From contig CAJUEY010000039.1 of assembly GCA_910585825.1 (NCBI GenBank), positions 1 to 23,981 on the forward strand: a stretch of DNA of 23,981 nucleotides, given 5' to 3'. The notes under the pieces are model-generated. The model saw only the letters and a program-made list of their open reading frames with translations. It was not told the DNA's origin and did not search any database. This DNA is from an uncultured Lachnospiraceae bacterium. Lineage in GTDB: Bacteria; Bacillota; Clostridia; Lachnospirales; Lachnospiraceae. Below, piece after piece: positions 15,170-23,981 of this stretch (position 1 is the stretch's first letter; each line of letters opens with the position of its first letter). The translations under genes and the position numbers were made by a program.

Positions 15170-18028
15170 TTACAGTTTGTATTTTTTCAGACCCGCTTTT
15201 TTCAGGCTCTTAACGAATTTTTTATCTTTCTTTAAGCTCTTTGGAACTTTTACCTTAACTGTCTTCTTAGCTTTTACAAACGCATTTTTCTTTAATGTAA
15301 CTTTTGAAGTTTTGAAAGTAACTTTTGTCAGTTTCGCACAATTCGGGAATGCCTTCTTTTCAATGGATGCTACATTTGCACCAATTGTGATATTCTTTAT
15401 ATTTTTATAATTTTTGAATGCATTCGCTGCAATGCCTACGACCTTATAGGAATCTGTTCCTATCATAATTGTAGCGGGAATTGTTACTTTTTTCTGTTTT
15501 ACGTCTTTACCTTCTTTTAAGACCACTGTCTTTGCCGCTACATCGGTTACCGTATAATCCATTTTACCGGATGATACTACCTGCCCTGCAGTAACGCTTG
15601 GTCCTTTCTTAATTGGTTTCAACGCCTTTTGCGCTGTCTCTAAGGCTGCCACTGCGTTATCCAGATCTTTCAGTGTCGGCGCTGCGCCTGCGGCTACCAG
15701 TTTCTTTGCAGCTGCTAAAGCGTTCGTATATGTCTGATCCGGTGTATAGTTACCGTTTACAGCTTTTTCAATATTGCTGATCTTTGTTGCTGCCGCAGCG
15801 ATTTCGTCTGCTGTAGCTGCTTTCAATGATTCTGATTTTGCAAGCTCCTCTGCTGCTGCAGCCAATGCATCCAATGCATTTTTTACAGCTATTTTTGAAG
15901 AATCCTTATTTAAATCTTTTACCGCCTGAATCGCTGCTGCATATGCGCCCCATGCTTCCTCATCATAATATTTCGATTCTCCGGAAGGTATTTCTTTTGC
16001 CAATGCTGCTGCAATCTTTGTTTGATCTGCTGCATCTGATGGTTTCGGCGTTACACTGTCTTTCACTGCATCATAAGCATTGAGTGCGCTTTCTACTTCT
16101 GTGCTTGTAACATCCGCCGGATTCTCATTTATCTTTGTAAGAAGATCTGTAATTGCTGTATTTGCTGCTGCAATTGCAGTCCAATCGTCTGCCTGATAAT
16201 AATCCTGATCTGATTTTTCTGCTAAGTCATCTCTTGCTGCCTCTAACGCCTGCTTGCCAGTCTCAATTTTATTCGCAGCCACGTCAAATTCGGTCCACGC
16301 AGCGTTCATTTCATTAACAATATTTCTTGCGCCCTGTTCTGTAATAACGCCCTCTCCCGTTAATTTTGCCGACTGACTAGCTCTTGCTGCGTCGAATGCT
16401 TCCCAGGAGTCTTTATAATAAACAACAGGATCTGTATTTGTCCGTCCCATTACCGTACTATAAATAGTCTTGCAGGCATCCTCCCAGTCTTCAAATTCCG
16501 TACCACCTGTTACTTTAGAATAATTTACATTTCTGACACGCACATTCAACTGAGCACCCGCCGTAATGGAAATACTTCCTGATTCCGCTACACTTTTGCC
16601 TGATAAATCCGCCTTGTCGGCAATTATAATTTCATCGCCTACCACCTTGGAATAATCGTTCGTCAAATAATCAGCTGCTTCGTCGTTTTCATCTCCTGCG
16701 CCTTCTACTTCAACAACTTTTGCACTGAATTTATTATCTTCAAAGGTTACATCCACTTTATAATCATGCCTTCTTTGAGGTTTTTCTCCCTCTACTTCTA
16801 CAAAGCTCTCACTGCCTATCTGATATCCCCAGCTGGTTCCATTATATCCAACCTTTATAGGTGCAGGATTCGGGCTTTCCGCAGTTACAACTCTTGTATT
16901 GAGATAAAATTCTCTTTCTGCGTTGCCCGGCGTCTCCAGATCAAGATAGGGGCGTAGAACTGCTGAAACCGTTCCTTCACTAAAATCCTGCAATTCATCC
17001 ATCGTATTATATAAAGTCTTAGGTGTTTCAGAAGTAAGGGCATTTATACTGCGGTAATTGACGCCGCCGACACTCGTAACCTCCAGAATTTCTTCTACAT
17101 TATCGCCTGTTCTTGGTGACGTCCAGTCACAGTAGCCATAACGCCAGGAAGTCATTTCATCAATATTCTCGATATTTGCCTGAACATTTGCAATATCTAC
17201 GTCTGTCCTGGTTCCCTTATAGGTTCCTCCTAAAAATCCAAAACGAATTGGTTTATAGTTGCCAGGACTCTGTCCTGAAACTGCATATTCTTTTACTTCG
17301 TGAATCGCTGCATTGTTTAAAGTCGTCGTTACTGCATCCTGAGTTTCATCTACAACCCATTTGGTTTCTTCGTCTGAACCCTCGATCGGCTGCTCCTTCA
17401 TTTTCTGCATCGTAATTTGAATCTCGCTGCTGTTTAAATATTCGATTGTAATACGATGAAATTTAAAGTCCTCCAGTGAAAAAGCTTCTAAAGCCTCTAT
17501 TTTATCTGTATAACGGTGTTTGTCTTCACCTACAGTATACGTAATGCCAGGCCCCCACTCCAGAAACCAGTGATTATTTGAGTGGTTTCCTAAATATACA
17601 TAATGTGTTGCATCAACATACTTCAATAAAATGCCAAAGCGCATAGCAGAAGCAGTACCTTTTGGATAAATATCAAAACTTATCTTCCTGTGTTTCGCAG
17701 TATTCTCTTCATTGTTCTGTTCAGGCGCTGTAATATCAAGCGCATTTGCATATACTGTCATAGCCGCATCTGAACTTGTAAGATCACCATGACCATTGGC
17801 ACTCCCAGTTGTGTCAGCAGATCGCAGTCTCCATGTCTGAACTCCGCCAAGATTCAGCGCATCGTCAAAACTTCCTGACCAGTTGCTGTTGTTTCTTTCG
17901 ACTTTCCAGCCGTTTGCCGTTGTTTGAATTGTTGCCGCATTCGCTGTCATTCCGGTGCCTGGCAGCAGCGATGTAATCATAACTGCCGCGGTCAGCACTC
18001 TTGCTAAAAATGCTTTTGCTTTCTTCAT
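15170..18028 (-). CDS. Large secreted protein with beta-sandwich, FIVAR-like and BspA-like LRR modules
   Basis: 952 residues. A Sec signal (1-31, AxA before the cut) is followed by two beta-rich, lectin-like (concanavalin/LamG type) regions, about 40-290 and 295-505, the first with WRLRS, FGILLKYVDATHYVYLG and WFLEWGPG. Four alpha-helical FIVAR-like repeats (about 515-805) each contain a W or Y in a helix ending AxxAL. The C-terminus (about 820-952) is a BspA-like leucine-rich module (IAANAFKNYKNIKNITIG) ending in a very lysine-rich tail. No hydrolase active site or LPXTG motif is recognised. FIVAR repeats and these LRR modules are common in surface adhesins and carbohydrate-active enzymes; with the adjacent GH101, a glycan-binding role is likely but inferred. 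ATG 18028 has AGGAGG at good spacing. It has its own promoter and terminator. Confidence 0.85.
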   Translation of the reverse strand: MKKAKAFLARVLTAAVMITSLLPGTGMTANAATIQTTANGWKVERNNSNWSGSFDDALNLGGVQTWRLRSADTTGSANGHGDLTSSDAAMTVYANALDITAPEQNNEENTAKHRKISFDIYPKGTASAMRFGILLKYVDATHYVYLGNHSNNHWFLEWGPGITYTVGEDKHRYTDKIEALEAFSLEDFKFHRITIEYLNSSEIQITMQKMKEQPIEGSDEETKWVVDETQDAVTTTLNNAAIHEVKEYAVSGQSPGNYKPIRFGFLGGTYKGTRTDVDIANVQANIENIDEMTSWRYGYCDWTSPRTGDNVEEILEVTSVGGVNYRSINALTSETPKTLYNTMDELQDFSEGTVSAVLRPYLDLETPGNAEREFYLNTRVVTAESPNPAPIKVGYNGTSWGYQIGSESFVEVEGEKPQRRHDYKVDVTFEDNKFSAKVVEVEGAGDENDEAADYLTNDYSKVVGDEIIIADKADLSGKSVAESGSISITAGAQLNVRVRNVNYSKVTGGTEFEDWEDACKTIYSTVMGRTNTDPVVYYKDSWEAFDAARASQSAKLTGEGVITEQGARNIVNEMNAAWTEFDVAANKIETGKQALEAARDDLAEKSDQDYYQADDWTAIAAANTAITDLLTKINENPADVTSTEVESALNAYDAVKDSVTPKPSDAADQTKIAAALAKEIPSGESKYYDEEAWGAYAAAIQAVKDLNKDSSKIAVKNALDALAAAAEELAKSESLKAATADEIAAAATKISNIEKAVNGNYTPDQTYTNALAAAKKLVAAGAAPTLKDLDNAVAALETAQKALKPIKKGPSVTAGQVVSSGKMDYTVTDVAAKTVVLKEGKDVKQKKVTIPATIMIGTDSYKVVGIAANAFKNYKNIKNITIGANVASIEKKAFPNCAKLTKVTFKTSKVTLKKNAFVKAKKTVKVKVPKSLKKDKKFVKSLKKAGLKKYKL

Positions 18029-18060
18029 ACTTATCCTCCTAAATTATTATTTTCTCAAAT

Positions 18061-18100
18061 TAAAGCTATCTCAAAAAGTATACTTCTTGAGATAGCTTTA
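18061..18100. repeat. 14-bp perfect inverted repeat in the leader of the 952-residue protein gene
   Basis: TAAAGCTATCTCAA (18061-18074) is mirrored by TTGAGATAGCTTTA (18087-18100) around a 12-base loop that itself contains the palindrome AAGTATACTT. On the mRNA it would lie within about 15 nt of the predicted 5' end, about 33 nt from the start codon. It has no T-run in either direction, so it is more likely a 5' stabilising hairpin or operator than a terminator. Confidence 0.7.
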
Positions 18101-18120
18101 TGATTTTATTGAGTAAATAT

Positions 18121-18149
18121 AGACTATTCTCTTTTTTCATTTTTGTCAA
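18121..18149 (-). promoter_or_regulatory. Probable promoter of the 952-residue secreted protein gene
   Basis: Perfect minus-strand -35 TTGACA (18144-18149), a 17-base spacer and a weak -10 TAGTCT (18121-18126). The gene-free interval 18029-18364 otherwise holds the leader hairpin, AT-rich sequence without a credible gene, and the GH101 terminator at 18321-18354. Confidence 0.55.
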
Positions 18150-18320
18150 GCCGATTTTTGATTTTCCAGCAAAATCCCTAAATTTCAGCTTGTTTTTGCA
18201 TCTGTCACTGTATAATTTATACTTTATTATTTCATGTTTTCTTCCACAATGCTTGGTTTCGCCTTTGCCTTACAGGCTTTGCTGCTGTATTTCTAAAATT
18301 TTTATAAAATATTTTAAAAA

Positions 18321-18354
18321 AGACCTCCGACCACGTATTTGTGATCGGAGATCT
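18321..18354 (-). terminator. GH101 terminator
   Basis: A 14-bp stem (two wobble pairs): AGATCTCCGATCAC with GTGGTCGGAGGTCT around a 6-base loop, followed by six Ts on the minus strand. It is 10 bases after the GH101 stop. Confidence 0.93.
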
Positions 18355-18364
18355 GTCATACATC

Positions 18365-21300
18365 TTATTTTACTTTCACTTTTTTGTTGCCGGCTTTCTT
18401 AATCTGCTTGATCAGCTTATTTCTCAACTTAGCCGAACTCATTTTCTTTTGTATCTTTACTGTCAGTTTTGCACTGGTGCCTTTCAGAGCTTTCTTACCA
18501 AAAGTCTTAAGCACCTTGGACTGCACTTTGATATTCTTCAGATTCTTACATCCGCTAAAAGCTGCTTTTCCAACTTTAGTTACGTTGCTGCCGATTGTCA
18601 CTTTCTTTAATTTCTTATAGTTTTTGAATGCATCTGCATCAATCTCTGTTACGGTACAGGTTTCTTTATTTACAACAACTGTACTTTGAATCGTAATGGA
18701 TGTGCTGCCGTTCTTATTTGTACCGCTGACCGCTGTTACTGTTTTCTTAGCCGCATTGGTTACTTTATAAAGCACATCATTGACAACAACCGTATTGCCG
18801 TTTTCCAGTTTTACTTCTTTCAATGCCTTCTGTGCATTTGCCAAATCCGTTCGGAGCTTGGAAAGCTGTGCCATATCTGTGGAATTCCTGCCTGCTTCTG
18901 CATGATTGTATGCGGTAATAAATGCTGTCCAGCTTGCATCTGTGTAATTCTGCTGTCCTTTGTTTTTAACAGCTGCCGCTGCATCAATTACTGCTGCCAA
19001 AGCCTGCTGCGCCTGCACAACTTGTTCATTTCCCGCTTCGCCCGGCCCTCCGGGTCCCTCTGAGCCAGACGTCAGATTATTCTGTGCTGCTGAAAGTTCT
19101 TCACTGAGGGCATTTATTCTGGCTATATCTTTCACTCCTGCTGTATTTGTATCCATACTGAGCGCTTTTTGATATGCAGTTGAAAATACCTTCCATCTTT
19201 CTTCTTCAGAATCCTGCCTTCCCTGGGCATATCGAGCTGCTGCCGATGCAATAACCGTTTTCAGCGCATTCTTTGCTTTATCCAATTCCAGATTCAACTG
19301 TGCATTCTGCAGTTTTTCTTTCAATGCATTCAATTGTGTATAAGATGCTTCGCTTGATACATTCTGCGCTTCTGAAAGAGCATTCTGGAATTCCCTCCAT
19401 GCTGTTTCGGAATAGCCTTCATTTTGAACTGTGTTTGCCGATACGACTGCATCATCCAGTTCTGTCTTCGCAGCCTCTGCAAAAATTGCCTGATTCGCAG
19501 CCATAAATCCCTGCTGCTCCGGTGTGTCATTTGAATTTGTCGAATCAATTAAAATATCCGCAATCGCTGCGAAAGGTCCGTTACCCTGCTCACTGGTATC
19601 TCCTCTTAAAACCCGAATCTGCAGATAATTTCCCTCTACATCTGCATCTACCGGCAGATACAGAACTGTCCCGTTTGCTGCACTATCTTCAAGGTTCACT
19701 ACTTTTGATGTAAAAGTCGGATTCATAATCGTATGAGTGGCGCTGTTAAATTCTGTTCCCACAATATACTGATAAGTATGGACAAGTCCGTTTTTCCCTG
19801 AAGCCCTCTGCTGGAATGCAACACGCTTATAAGAAGAAATCGGCTTTGTCGTCTGAACCGTAATCACAGCCGGATTTTTTTCACTTACCGGAAATGCCGT
19901 ACCGTATGCGGAATGCCAATTCGTAGAAGGTATCCGGTCAATTGCATTCTGAGGAGGTTCTGCCGACGTCGTATTTGCCCATACATTTGTTATGTCTGCT
20001 GCATCCACCACTTCGTTTTGAAACAATACGCCGCTGCTTAATATGGTTTCTTTCCCGTCTATCACCGCTGATGCGGAAATTGTTGCAGAACCGAAACCTA
20101 CAAAATATACGTTTCCTTCCTCGTCCACACGCGCAACCTTCGGATCAGAAGACGACCATGTTACTTTTGTATTTTCATCCTTAGCCTCTGTAAAGCTTAC
20201 GCCAAACTTCAACGGCTGCTCTGCCGTCGCAACCTCTGTATTAGCTGGAGCCTCCAGTATCATACTCGTCTTTTCAATCTTTAAATTATCCAGTATAAAA
20301 TCTTTATAACCGCTGAAATCAATAGCTCCGCCTGTAAGTCCTTTGGTATCTGCGCTGTTTCCGGTAGAGTAAATACCAACCCAGCTGTTTCCGCTGTCAC
20401 TTGCAGTAAAACTAAATCCAAAATTCTGTGTTTTCCCTGCGGATGTTGCCAGCGACCAGCTCTTCACATTATTTTGTGTACCGTCGCCCAGACGAACTTC
20501 GTATGTCTTATCGCTGCCCATCTGATAATCAAAAGATACATAGTAGGTCTTTCCCGGTTCAAAATGGAAATTCTGCGGAATTGTCTGATAGATCATAGAT
20601 TCATTTTCTGTCAATCCATTGATTTTTACAGACCAGTCTCCGTCAATGACATCATCCACTTGTTTTGTCATGAAACCTGCCTGCGTATATTTTCCATGCC
20701 ATTCCGATAAGTGAATCCGGTTATCCGTCACACCTGTACCAGGTCCGGAAATAACAAAGGGCCAGATTCCCTGTTCATTGTTTTCAAAATCATTGTACAG
20801 TGATGTAATATACCCATTCTCATCCTGTCCTCTGATCACATCCATTTTGGTGGGCACTACACGGATATCGTCAAAGTAAGTTGCTCCGCTTCCTGCCTCA
20901 CGGCTAATTGTTAATGTCGCATTCGCTCCTTCTGCTGTAAAGAAGACATACATATTTTGGAAACAGCTGATACTATCTTCTGTACCGCCGCTGCCTGTAT
21001 GATGCTGGTCAGAGGATACAAGATTCCGAACAAAAGATTGTCCTGCATAATTTGTCCCGAGCACCTTGCTTCCGGTTGAAACGGTTACATGTGCATGAGC
21101 GGCGCTCTTATTGTCTACGCCCACATATAATGCATACTTCTGCCCCGCTGTCAGATTGGTCAGATCCATGCTGACAGATACTTCACCGTCCAGTTTCAGC
21201 ATATGGTTTGCAGAACTGTAATTATCTACAATCCGGGCCGTTCCGCCGTTGCTGTTTACTGTTCTGTGGCTGTTGATATCTGTATCATTAAATCCCATAT

Positions 21301-23728
21301 CATAGACATATTTTGAAGTCTGCCAGTCAACTGCCAGTTCTGCTTTTTCTCCTTTGTATACTACATAGGGTACTTCTGCCTCTGCATCTAAGGTAATCTG
21401 ATTATTTACTACAGTAACTTCCTGTTTCTCTGTTTTTCCCTGATCTGTCAATTTGTATACTACGACGCTGGAAAGTCCTTCCCAGTCTTTTGTCAGGGTC
21501 CAGGTTGTCTTGCCGCCCCTTGTATTCCAGTGATACAGTTTCTGATCTGCTGCGGTCAAATCTTCTCCGTTAGAATCCCAGTTCCAGGGAATCAGATATG
21601 TTTCACTTCCGGCATTGCTGCCATCGCCGCCTGTAGGAGCTCCTTCAGAAACTATCACTCCATCTACCGTAATGGTTCTGTTTCTGTAGTTTGCTGTATC
21701 TGTGTAATCATTAGACTTTCTGGTGACTACAATTCTGGTATCATCTTCATCGTTCTTCGTATTTTCGAGCGTAATTTCCATTTCCGGTTTCCAACTCTCG
21801 CCAGTAGACAGCCTAACTTCCTCTCCATCTTCCCAATCGGTCACCTGATAATGCTGCAGAAATTTAGTAATCAAATTATGGCGAAACATTACTTTTATGT
21901 AATTATTGTAGTCCGTCCGTCCCTGCCATCCTTCAAAATCGGTCATATTCAGACCTCCCAGCAAAGGCATCTGCGCTGCTCCGCCGTAAGAAGGATAATC
22001 TGCAATCCAGGAATCTTTCTGATGATTCCGCAAAAACCGCATCACTTCACTGTTCTCACCTTTAGAAGTAGATCCGCCGTATGCAAGATCTGCCGCCCAG
22101 TGCTGTAAGGTAGAGTCATATTCCTGCGTCGGCCCCCACTCAGTGGCAAAACGCCAGCCAAAGCCGTTGATCTCACGGGCAAGATTTCTGGACTCCCATG
22201 CATCCTCAGAACCGGAAGTGTTGTTGCCCCATACGTCTACATAAATGAAATCCAGATTGTTTCCTACCTGATCATATAATTCCTGAAAACGACTTTCTCT
22301 CTCTCCACTTGCAAGATCGTATAAAGCATTGATGCCAATTCCCTGATCCAGCCAGTTCCAGCCATAATTTCCTCTGGAAAGTTCATCACTAAACGCTTTT
22401 GCCTCTGTATACATTTCGCTGCAGTTTACATGGATGCCAAAAAGCGCTCCCATCTTCTTACCTTCTATCAAAAGCGTATTCATATCGTCTGCTCCGCCGA
22501 TACGCCTTCCGATATCGCCGTAATCCGGATGTCCGGAATCATGGCCTTCTGAACCATAACCTTTCAGCAGCACGCCCTGTCCCAGACCTTCTGTATTCAG
22601 ATAAACTCTTTTTACACCGTCCAAATTGGTCAAAAACGGATTCGCTGCCTGGCTGCCGAAGTTCATGGCAATTCGATAGTTTACCAGATCAGGCACAACC
22701 TCAGACCCCACCGGATCATGCATAATAGAACGGAACGCTACCGCACCGTCCTGCCAGTCTATGTCTTCGTCTCCGTTTTCGTCTGCGGCAATCACTACCT
22801 TTGCACTGGGCATAATCTCGTGTTCTACCACATAAGTCCTCGGCTCATTATTGACGGTAGTCGTAATTTTTCTGTCATAATACCACTGGGTGCTCGCCAG
22901 TCCCAATGAGGTGCCGCCGCTGCTCAAAGAAGACGCCGTTGCCATAACGCGGGTATTGCTGGCGCCTCCGGCTGTAATATAAGAAGCCACATGGCTTCCC
23001 TGATATTCGGAATTGCTCCAAAGTCCCGCACTCAGCTCATTATTAGAAATAAATCCGTAGATAAAATCTTCGGAAGATGCATTGTTTGTAAGTCGCATTC
23101 CATCTGTTACATCAAAATCCCTGTCGCCGCTCACCCTTGTATTGCTGGACATTTTAGCGCCTTTTAAGTGCGCATTTGTCTGAGTGCTGCGTACGGAAAT
23201 CAGACTGTGGTTGGGAATTTCAATGGTCTGAACCGGATGCACCGGAAAACCATTTGCATCCACCTCTGTCAGTTTGTTATCCACCTTTGTGATGTCAAAG
23301 GATGCTGTATTCTTATCTACAGTAATCTCTGCTGTGATGACGCAATCCACATCTTCTCCGCTTTTTAAAGTCATTTCATAAACAGCTCTCGTATCCGAAA
23401 AAGACGTTTTCACCTCTCCTTCGCCTACTGCAATGGACTGACCGTTGACCCTGATCGTATTGATCGTTTCTGTCTGCCCGTAAAAAACCTTCCCATCCAG
23501 ATTATACTGGATGATGTATGGAAAATTCTTTCCGACTTCCACTGTCATCTCATCTGTCGCAAGGACTTTTCCATCGCTTAACAGCGTCATCTCTCCTGTT
23601 GCGTCCACCTGGGTTTCCTGAATGCCTGCTGCCGGTTCTGTTGCCAATGCTGCAGCAGGCATCGCCGTAAACGCCATACTAAACGCCATAAGTCCACTAA
23701 ACAGTTTTTTAAACCCATGCACTTTCAA
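18365..23728 (-). CDS. Secreted GH101 endo-alpha-N-acetylgalactosaminidase
   Basis: Releases core-1 disaccharide (Gal-beta-1,3-GalNAc) from serine/threonine of mucin-type O-glycoproteins, outside the cell. 1787 residues: Sec signal (cut near Ala29), mutarotase-like beta-sandwich (about 40-330), catalytic barrel (about 330-640), beta domains, two galactose-binding-like carbohydrate modules (about 800-960 and 975-1150), a Big_2-like Ig domain (1155-1232), an F5/8C (CBM32-like) domain (1245-1395), three FIVAR-like repeats (1410-1640), and a BspA-like LRR and lysine-rich tail (1650-1787). The nucleophile is Asp498 (FIYVDVWGN) and the acid/base is Glu530 (RFATEWGP); their 32-residue spacing equals that of Streptococcus pneumoniae Asp764/Glu796. 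The start is TTG 23728, set by GAGGAGG 7 bases away. No LPXTG. It has its own promoter and terminator. Confidence 0.95.
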   Translation of the reverse strand: MKVHGFKKLFSGLMAFSMAFTAMPAAALATEPAAGIQETQVDATGEMTLLSDGKVLATDEMTVEVGKNFPYIIQYNLDGKVFYGQTETINTIRVNGQSIAVGEGEVKTSFSDTRAVYEMTLKSGEDVDCVITAEITVDKNTASFDITKVDNKLTEVDANGFPVHPVQTIEIPNHSLISVRSTQTNAHLKGAKMSSNTRVSGDRDFDVTDGMRLTNNASSEDFIYGFISNNELSAGLWSNSEYQGSHVASYITAGGASNTRVMATASSLSSGGTSLGLASTQWYYDRKITTTVNNEPRTYVVEHEIMPSAKVVIAADENGDEDIDWQDGAVAFRSIMHDPVGSEVVPDLVNYRIAMNFGSQAANPFLTNLDGVKRVYLNTEGLGQGVLLKGYGSEGHDSGHPDYGDIGRRIGGADDMNTLLIEGKKMGALFGIHVNCSEMYTEAKAFSDELSRGNYGWNWLDQGIGINALYDLASGERESRFQELYDQVGNNLDFIYVDVWGNNTSGSEDAWESRNLAREINGFGWRFATEWGPTQEYDSTLQHWAADLAYGGSTSKGENSEVMRFLRNHQKDSWIADYPSYGGAAQMPLLGGLNMTDFEGWQGRTDYNNYIKVMFRHNLITKFLQHYQVTDWEDGEEVRLSTGESWKPEMEITLENTKNDEDDTRIVVTRKSNDYTDTANYRNRTITVDGVIVSEGAPTGGDGSNAGSETYLIPWNWDSNGEDLTAADQKLYHWNTRGGKTTWTLTKDWEGLSSVVVYKLTDQGKTEKQEVTVVNNQITLDAEAEVPYVVYKGEKAELAVDWQTSKYVYDMGFNDTDINSHRTVNSNGGTARIVDNYSSANHMLKLDGEVSVSMDLTNLTAGQKYALYVGVDNKSAAHAHVTVSTGSKVLGTNYAGQSFVRNLVSSDQHHTGSGGTEDSISCFQNMYVFFTAEGANATLTISREAGSGATYFDDIRVVPTKMDVIRGQDENGYITSLYNDFENNEQGIWPFVISGPGTGVTDNRIHLSEWHGKYTQAGFMTKQVDDVIDGDWSVKINGLTENESMIYQTIPQNFHFEPGKTYYVSFDYQMGSDKTYEVRLGDGTQNNVKSWSLATSAGKTQNFGFSFTASDSGNSWVGIYSTGNSADTKGLTGGAIDFSGYKDFILDNLKIEKTSMILEAPANTEVATAEQPLKFGVSFTEAKDENTKVTWSSSDPKVARVDEEGNVYFVGFGSATISASAVIDGKETILSSGVLFQNEVVDAADITNVWANTTSAEPPQNAIDRIPSTNWHSAYGTAFPVSEKNPAVITVQTTKPISSYKRVAFQQRASGKNGLVHTYQYIVGTEFNSATHTIMNPTFTSKVVNLEDSAANGTVLYLPVDADVEGNYLQIRVLRGDTSEQGNGPFAAIADILIDSTNSNDTPEQQGFMAANQAIFAEAAKTELDDAVVSANTVQNEGYSETAWREFQNALSEAQNVSSEASYTQLNALKEKLQNAQLNLELDKAKNALKTVIASAAARYAQGRQDSEEERWKVFSTAYQKALSMDTNTAGVKDIARINALSEELSAAQNNLTSGSEGPGGPGEAGNEQVVQAQQALAAVIDAAAAVKNKGQQNYTDASWTAFITAYNHAEAGRNSTDMAQLSKLRTDLANAQKALKEVKLENGNTVVVNDVLYKVTNAAKKTVTAVSGTNKNGSTSITIQSTVVVNKETCTVTEIDADAFKNYKKLKKVTIGSNVTKVGKAAFSGCKNLKNIKVQSKVLKTFGKKALKGTSAKLTVKIQKKMSSAKLRNKLIKQIKKAGNKKVKVK

Positions 23729-23791
23729 AATTCTACCTCCTCGTTTGAAACAAATCTTTTCAATTTATCTGCTTATTCTAGTGATGTCTCT

Positions 23792-23820
23792 ATTATCTCA
23801 TGAAAAGACCGTTTTATCAA
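23792..23820 (-). promoter_or_regulatory. GH101 promoter
   Basis: Minus-strand TTGATA (23815-23820), a 17-base spacer and GATAAT (23792-23797), with a leader of about 55 nt. No catabolite-repression-like operator is obvious to me around it. Confidence 0.65.
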
Positions 23821-23875
23821 ACTTATTTTAAAACTTTTTCGTTATCATTTAGAATGTTCGTCTATTGGGCATAAA

Positions 23876-23911
23876 AATATCTCCAACCATATTTTCATGG
23901 CCGGAGATATT
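23876..23911 (-). terminator. Terminator of a minus-strand gene lying beyond the right edge
   Basis: AATATCTCC and GGAGATATT form a 9-bp stem, extended after a 2-base mismatch by CCAT/ATGG, with five Ts on the minus strand. It implies a gene entering from the right and ending in 23912-23981. Confidence 0.75.
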
Positions 23912-23981
23912 CTTTAGATAGAACTTATCCTGAATTATTCACGGAACAGTATTTGAACTGATAACTGTACCATGAATCTGA
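23912..23981 (-). other. Probable 3' end of an unidentified minus-strand gene
   Basis: Seventy bases between the window edge and a terminator. All three minus frames are open at the edge and end at stops near 23939, 23935 and 23925, so at most 13-18 C-terminal residues would be present. The frame ending HGTVISSNTVP looks most protein-like, but nothing can be identified. Confidence 0.3.

Noticed and set aside
15170..18028. CRISPR or DNA tandem repeat array in the Ala-rich region
   Set aside because: The repetition is at protein level (helical FIVAR-like repeats) and the DNA units are not identical or evenly spaced.
21530..22108. 192-codon plus-strand frame opposite GH101
   Set aside because: It lies within the coding region of GH101 on the other strand, has Cys/Ile/Arg-rich composition typical of antisense frames, and no ribosome binding site or family resemblance.

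Overview
The window looks like chromosome from a Gram-positive Clostridia, most likely a mucin-degrading gut Lachnospiraceae. The evidence is strong AGGAGG ribosome binding sites, a tmRNA tag ending ANDNLAYAA, the secG-rnr-smpB-ssrA order, a Lachnospiraceae-style translational GTPase fused to an NYN nuclease, and a very large secreted GH101 endo-alpha-N-acetylgalactosaminidase. The genus-level guess is inference from gene content only.

Left end (1-3040), + strand: the end of an integrated element in the 3' end of the tmRNA gene. It carries an Ltp-type (phage superinfection-exclusion-like) lipoprotein gene with a damaged 5' end, a small lipoprotein, and a complete tyrosine integrase 145 bp from the tmRNA 3' end. 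Between the lipoprotein and the integrase is a compact locus that is easy to miss: a 31-residue Fst-like membrane peptide on the minus strand facing a short RNA on the plus strand. The two converge on one bidirectional terminator, and the short RNA repeats about 25 nt of the toxin start region. This is the layout of a type I toxin-antitoxin system and is the main discovery here.

Middle (3041-15103), all minus strand: ssrA (tmRNA), smpB, rnr and secG, a trans-translation and RNA-decay cluster with its own promoters; then enolase; then an apparent operon of membrane-anchored amidase, HEAT-methyltransferase, TetM/EF-G-like GTPase fused to a Rae1-like NYN endonuclease, and a three-helix membrane protein of unknown function. 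Several genes bear on translation and RNA quality control (tmRNA/SmpB/RNase R and the GTPase-NYN fusion).

Right (15170-23981), minus strand: two separately promoted and terminated genes for large secreted proteins. One is a GH101 mucin O-glycan hydrolase of 1787 residues with both catalytic acids visible; the other is a 952-residue companion without a recognised catalytic site. Both end in FIVAR-like helical repeats followed by a related BspA-like leucine-rich and lysine-rich C-terminal module, and neither has an LPXTG signal, suggesting a shared non-sortase way of staying at the cell surface. The last 70 bases probably hold the 3' end and terminator of another minus-strand gene.
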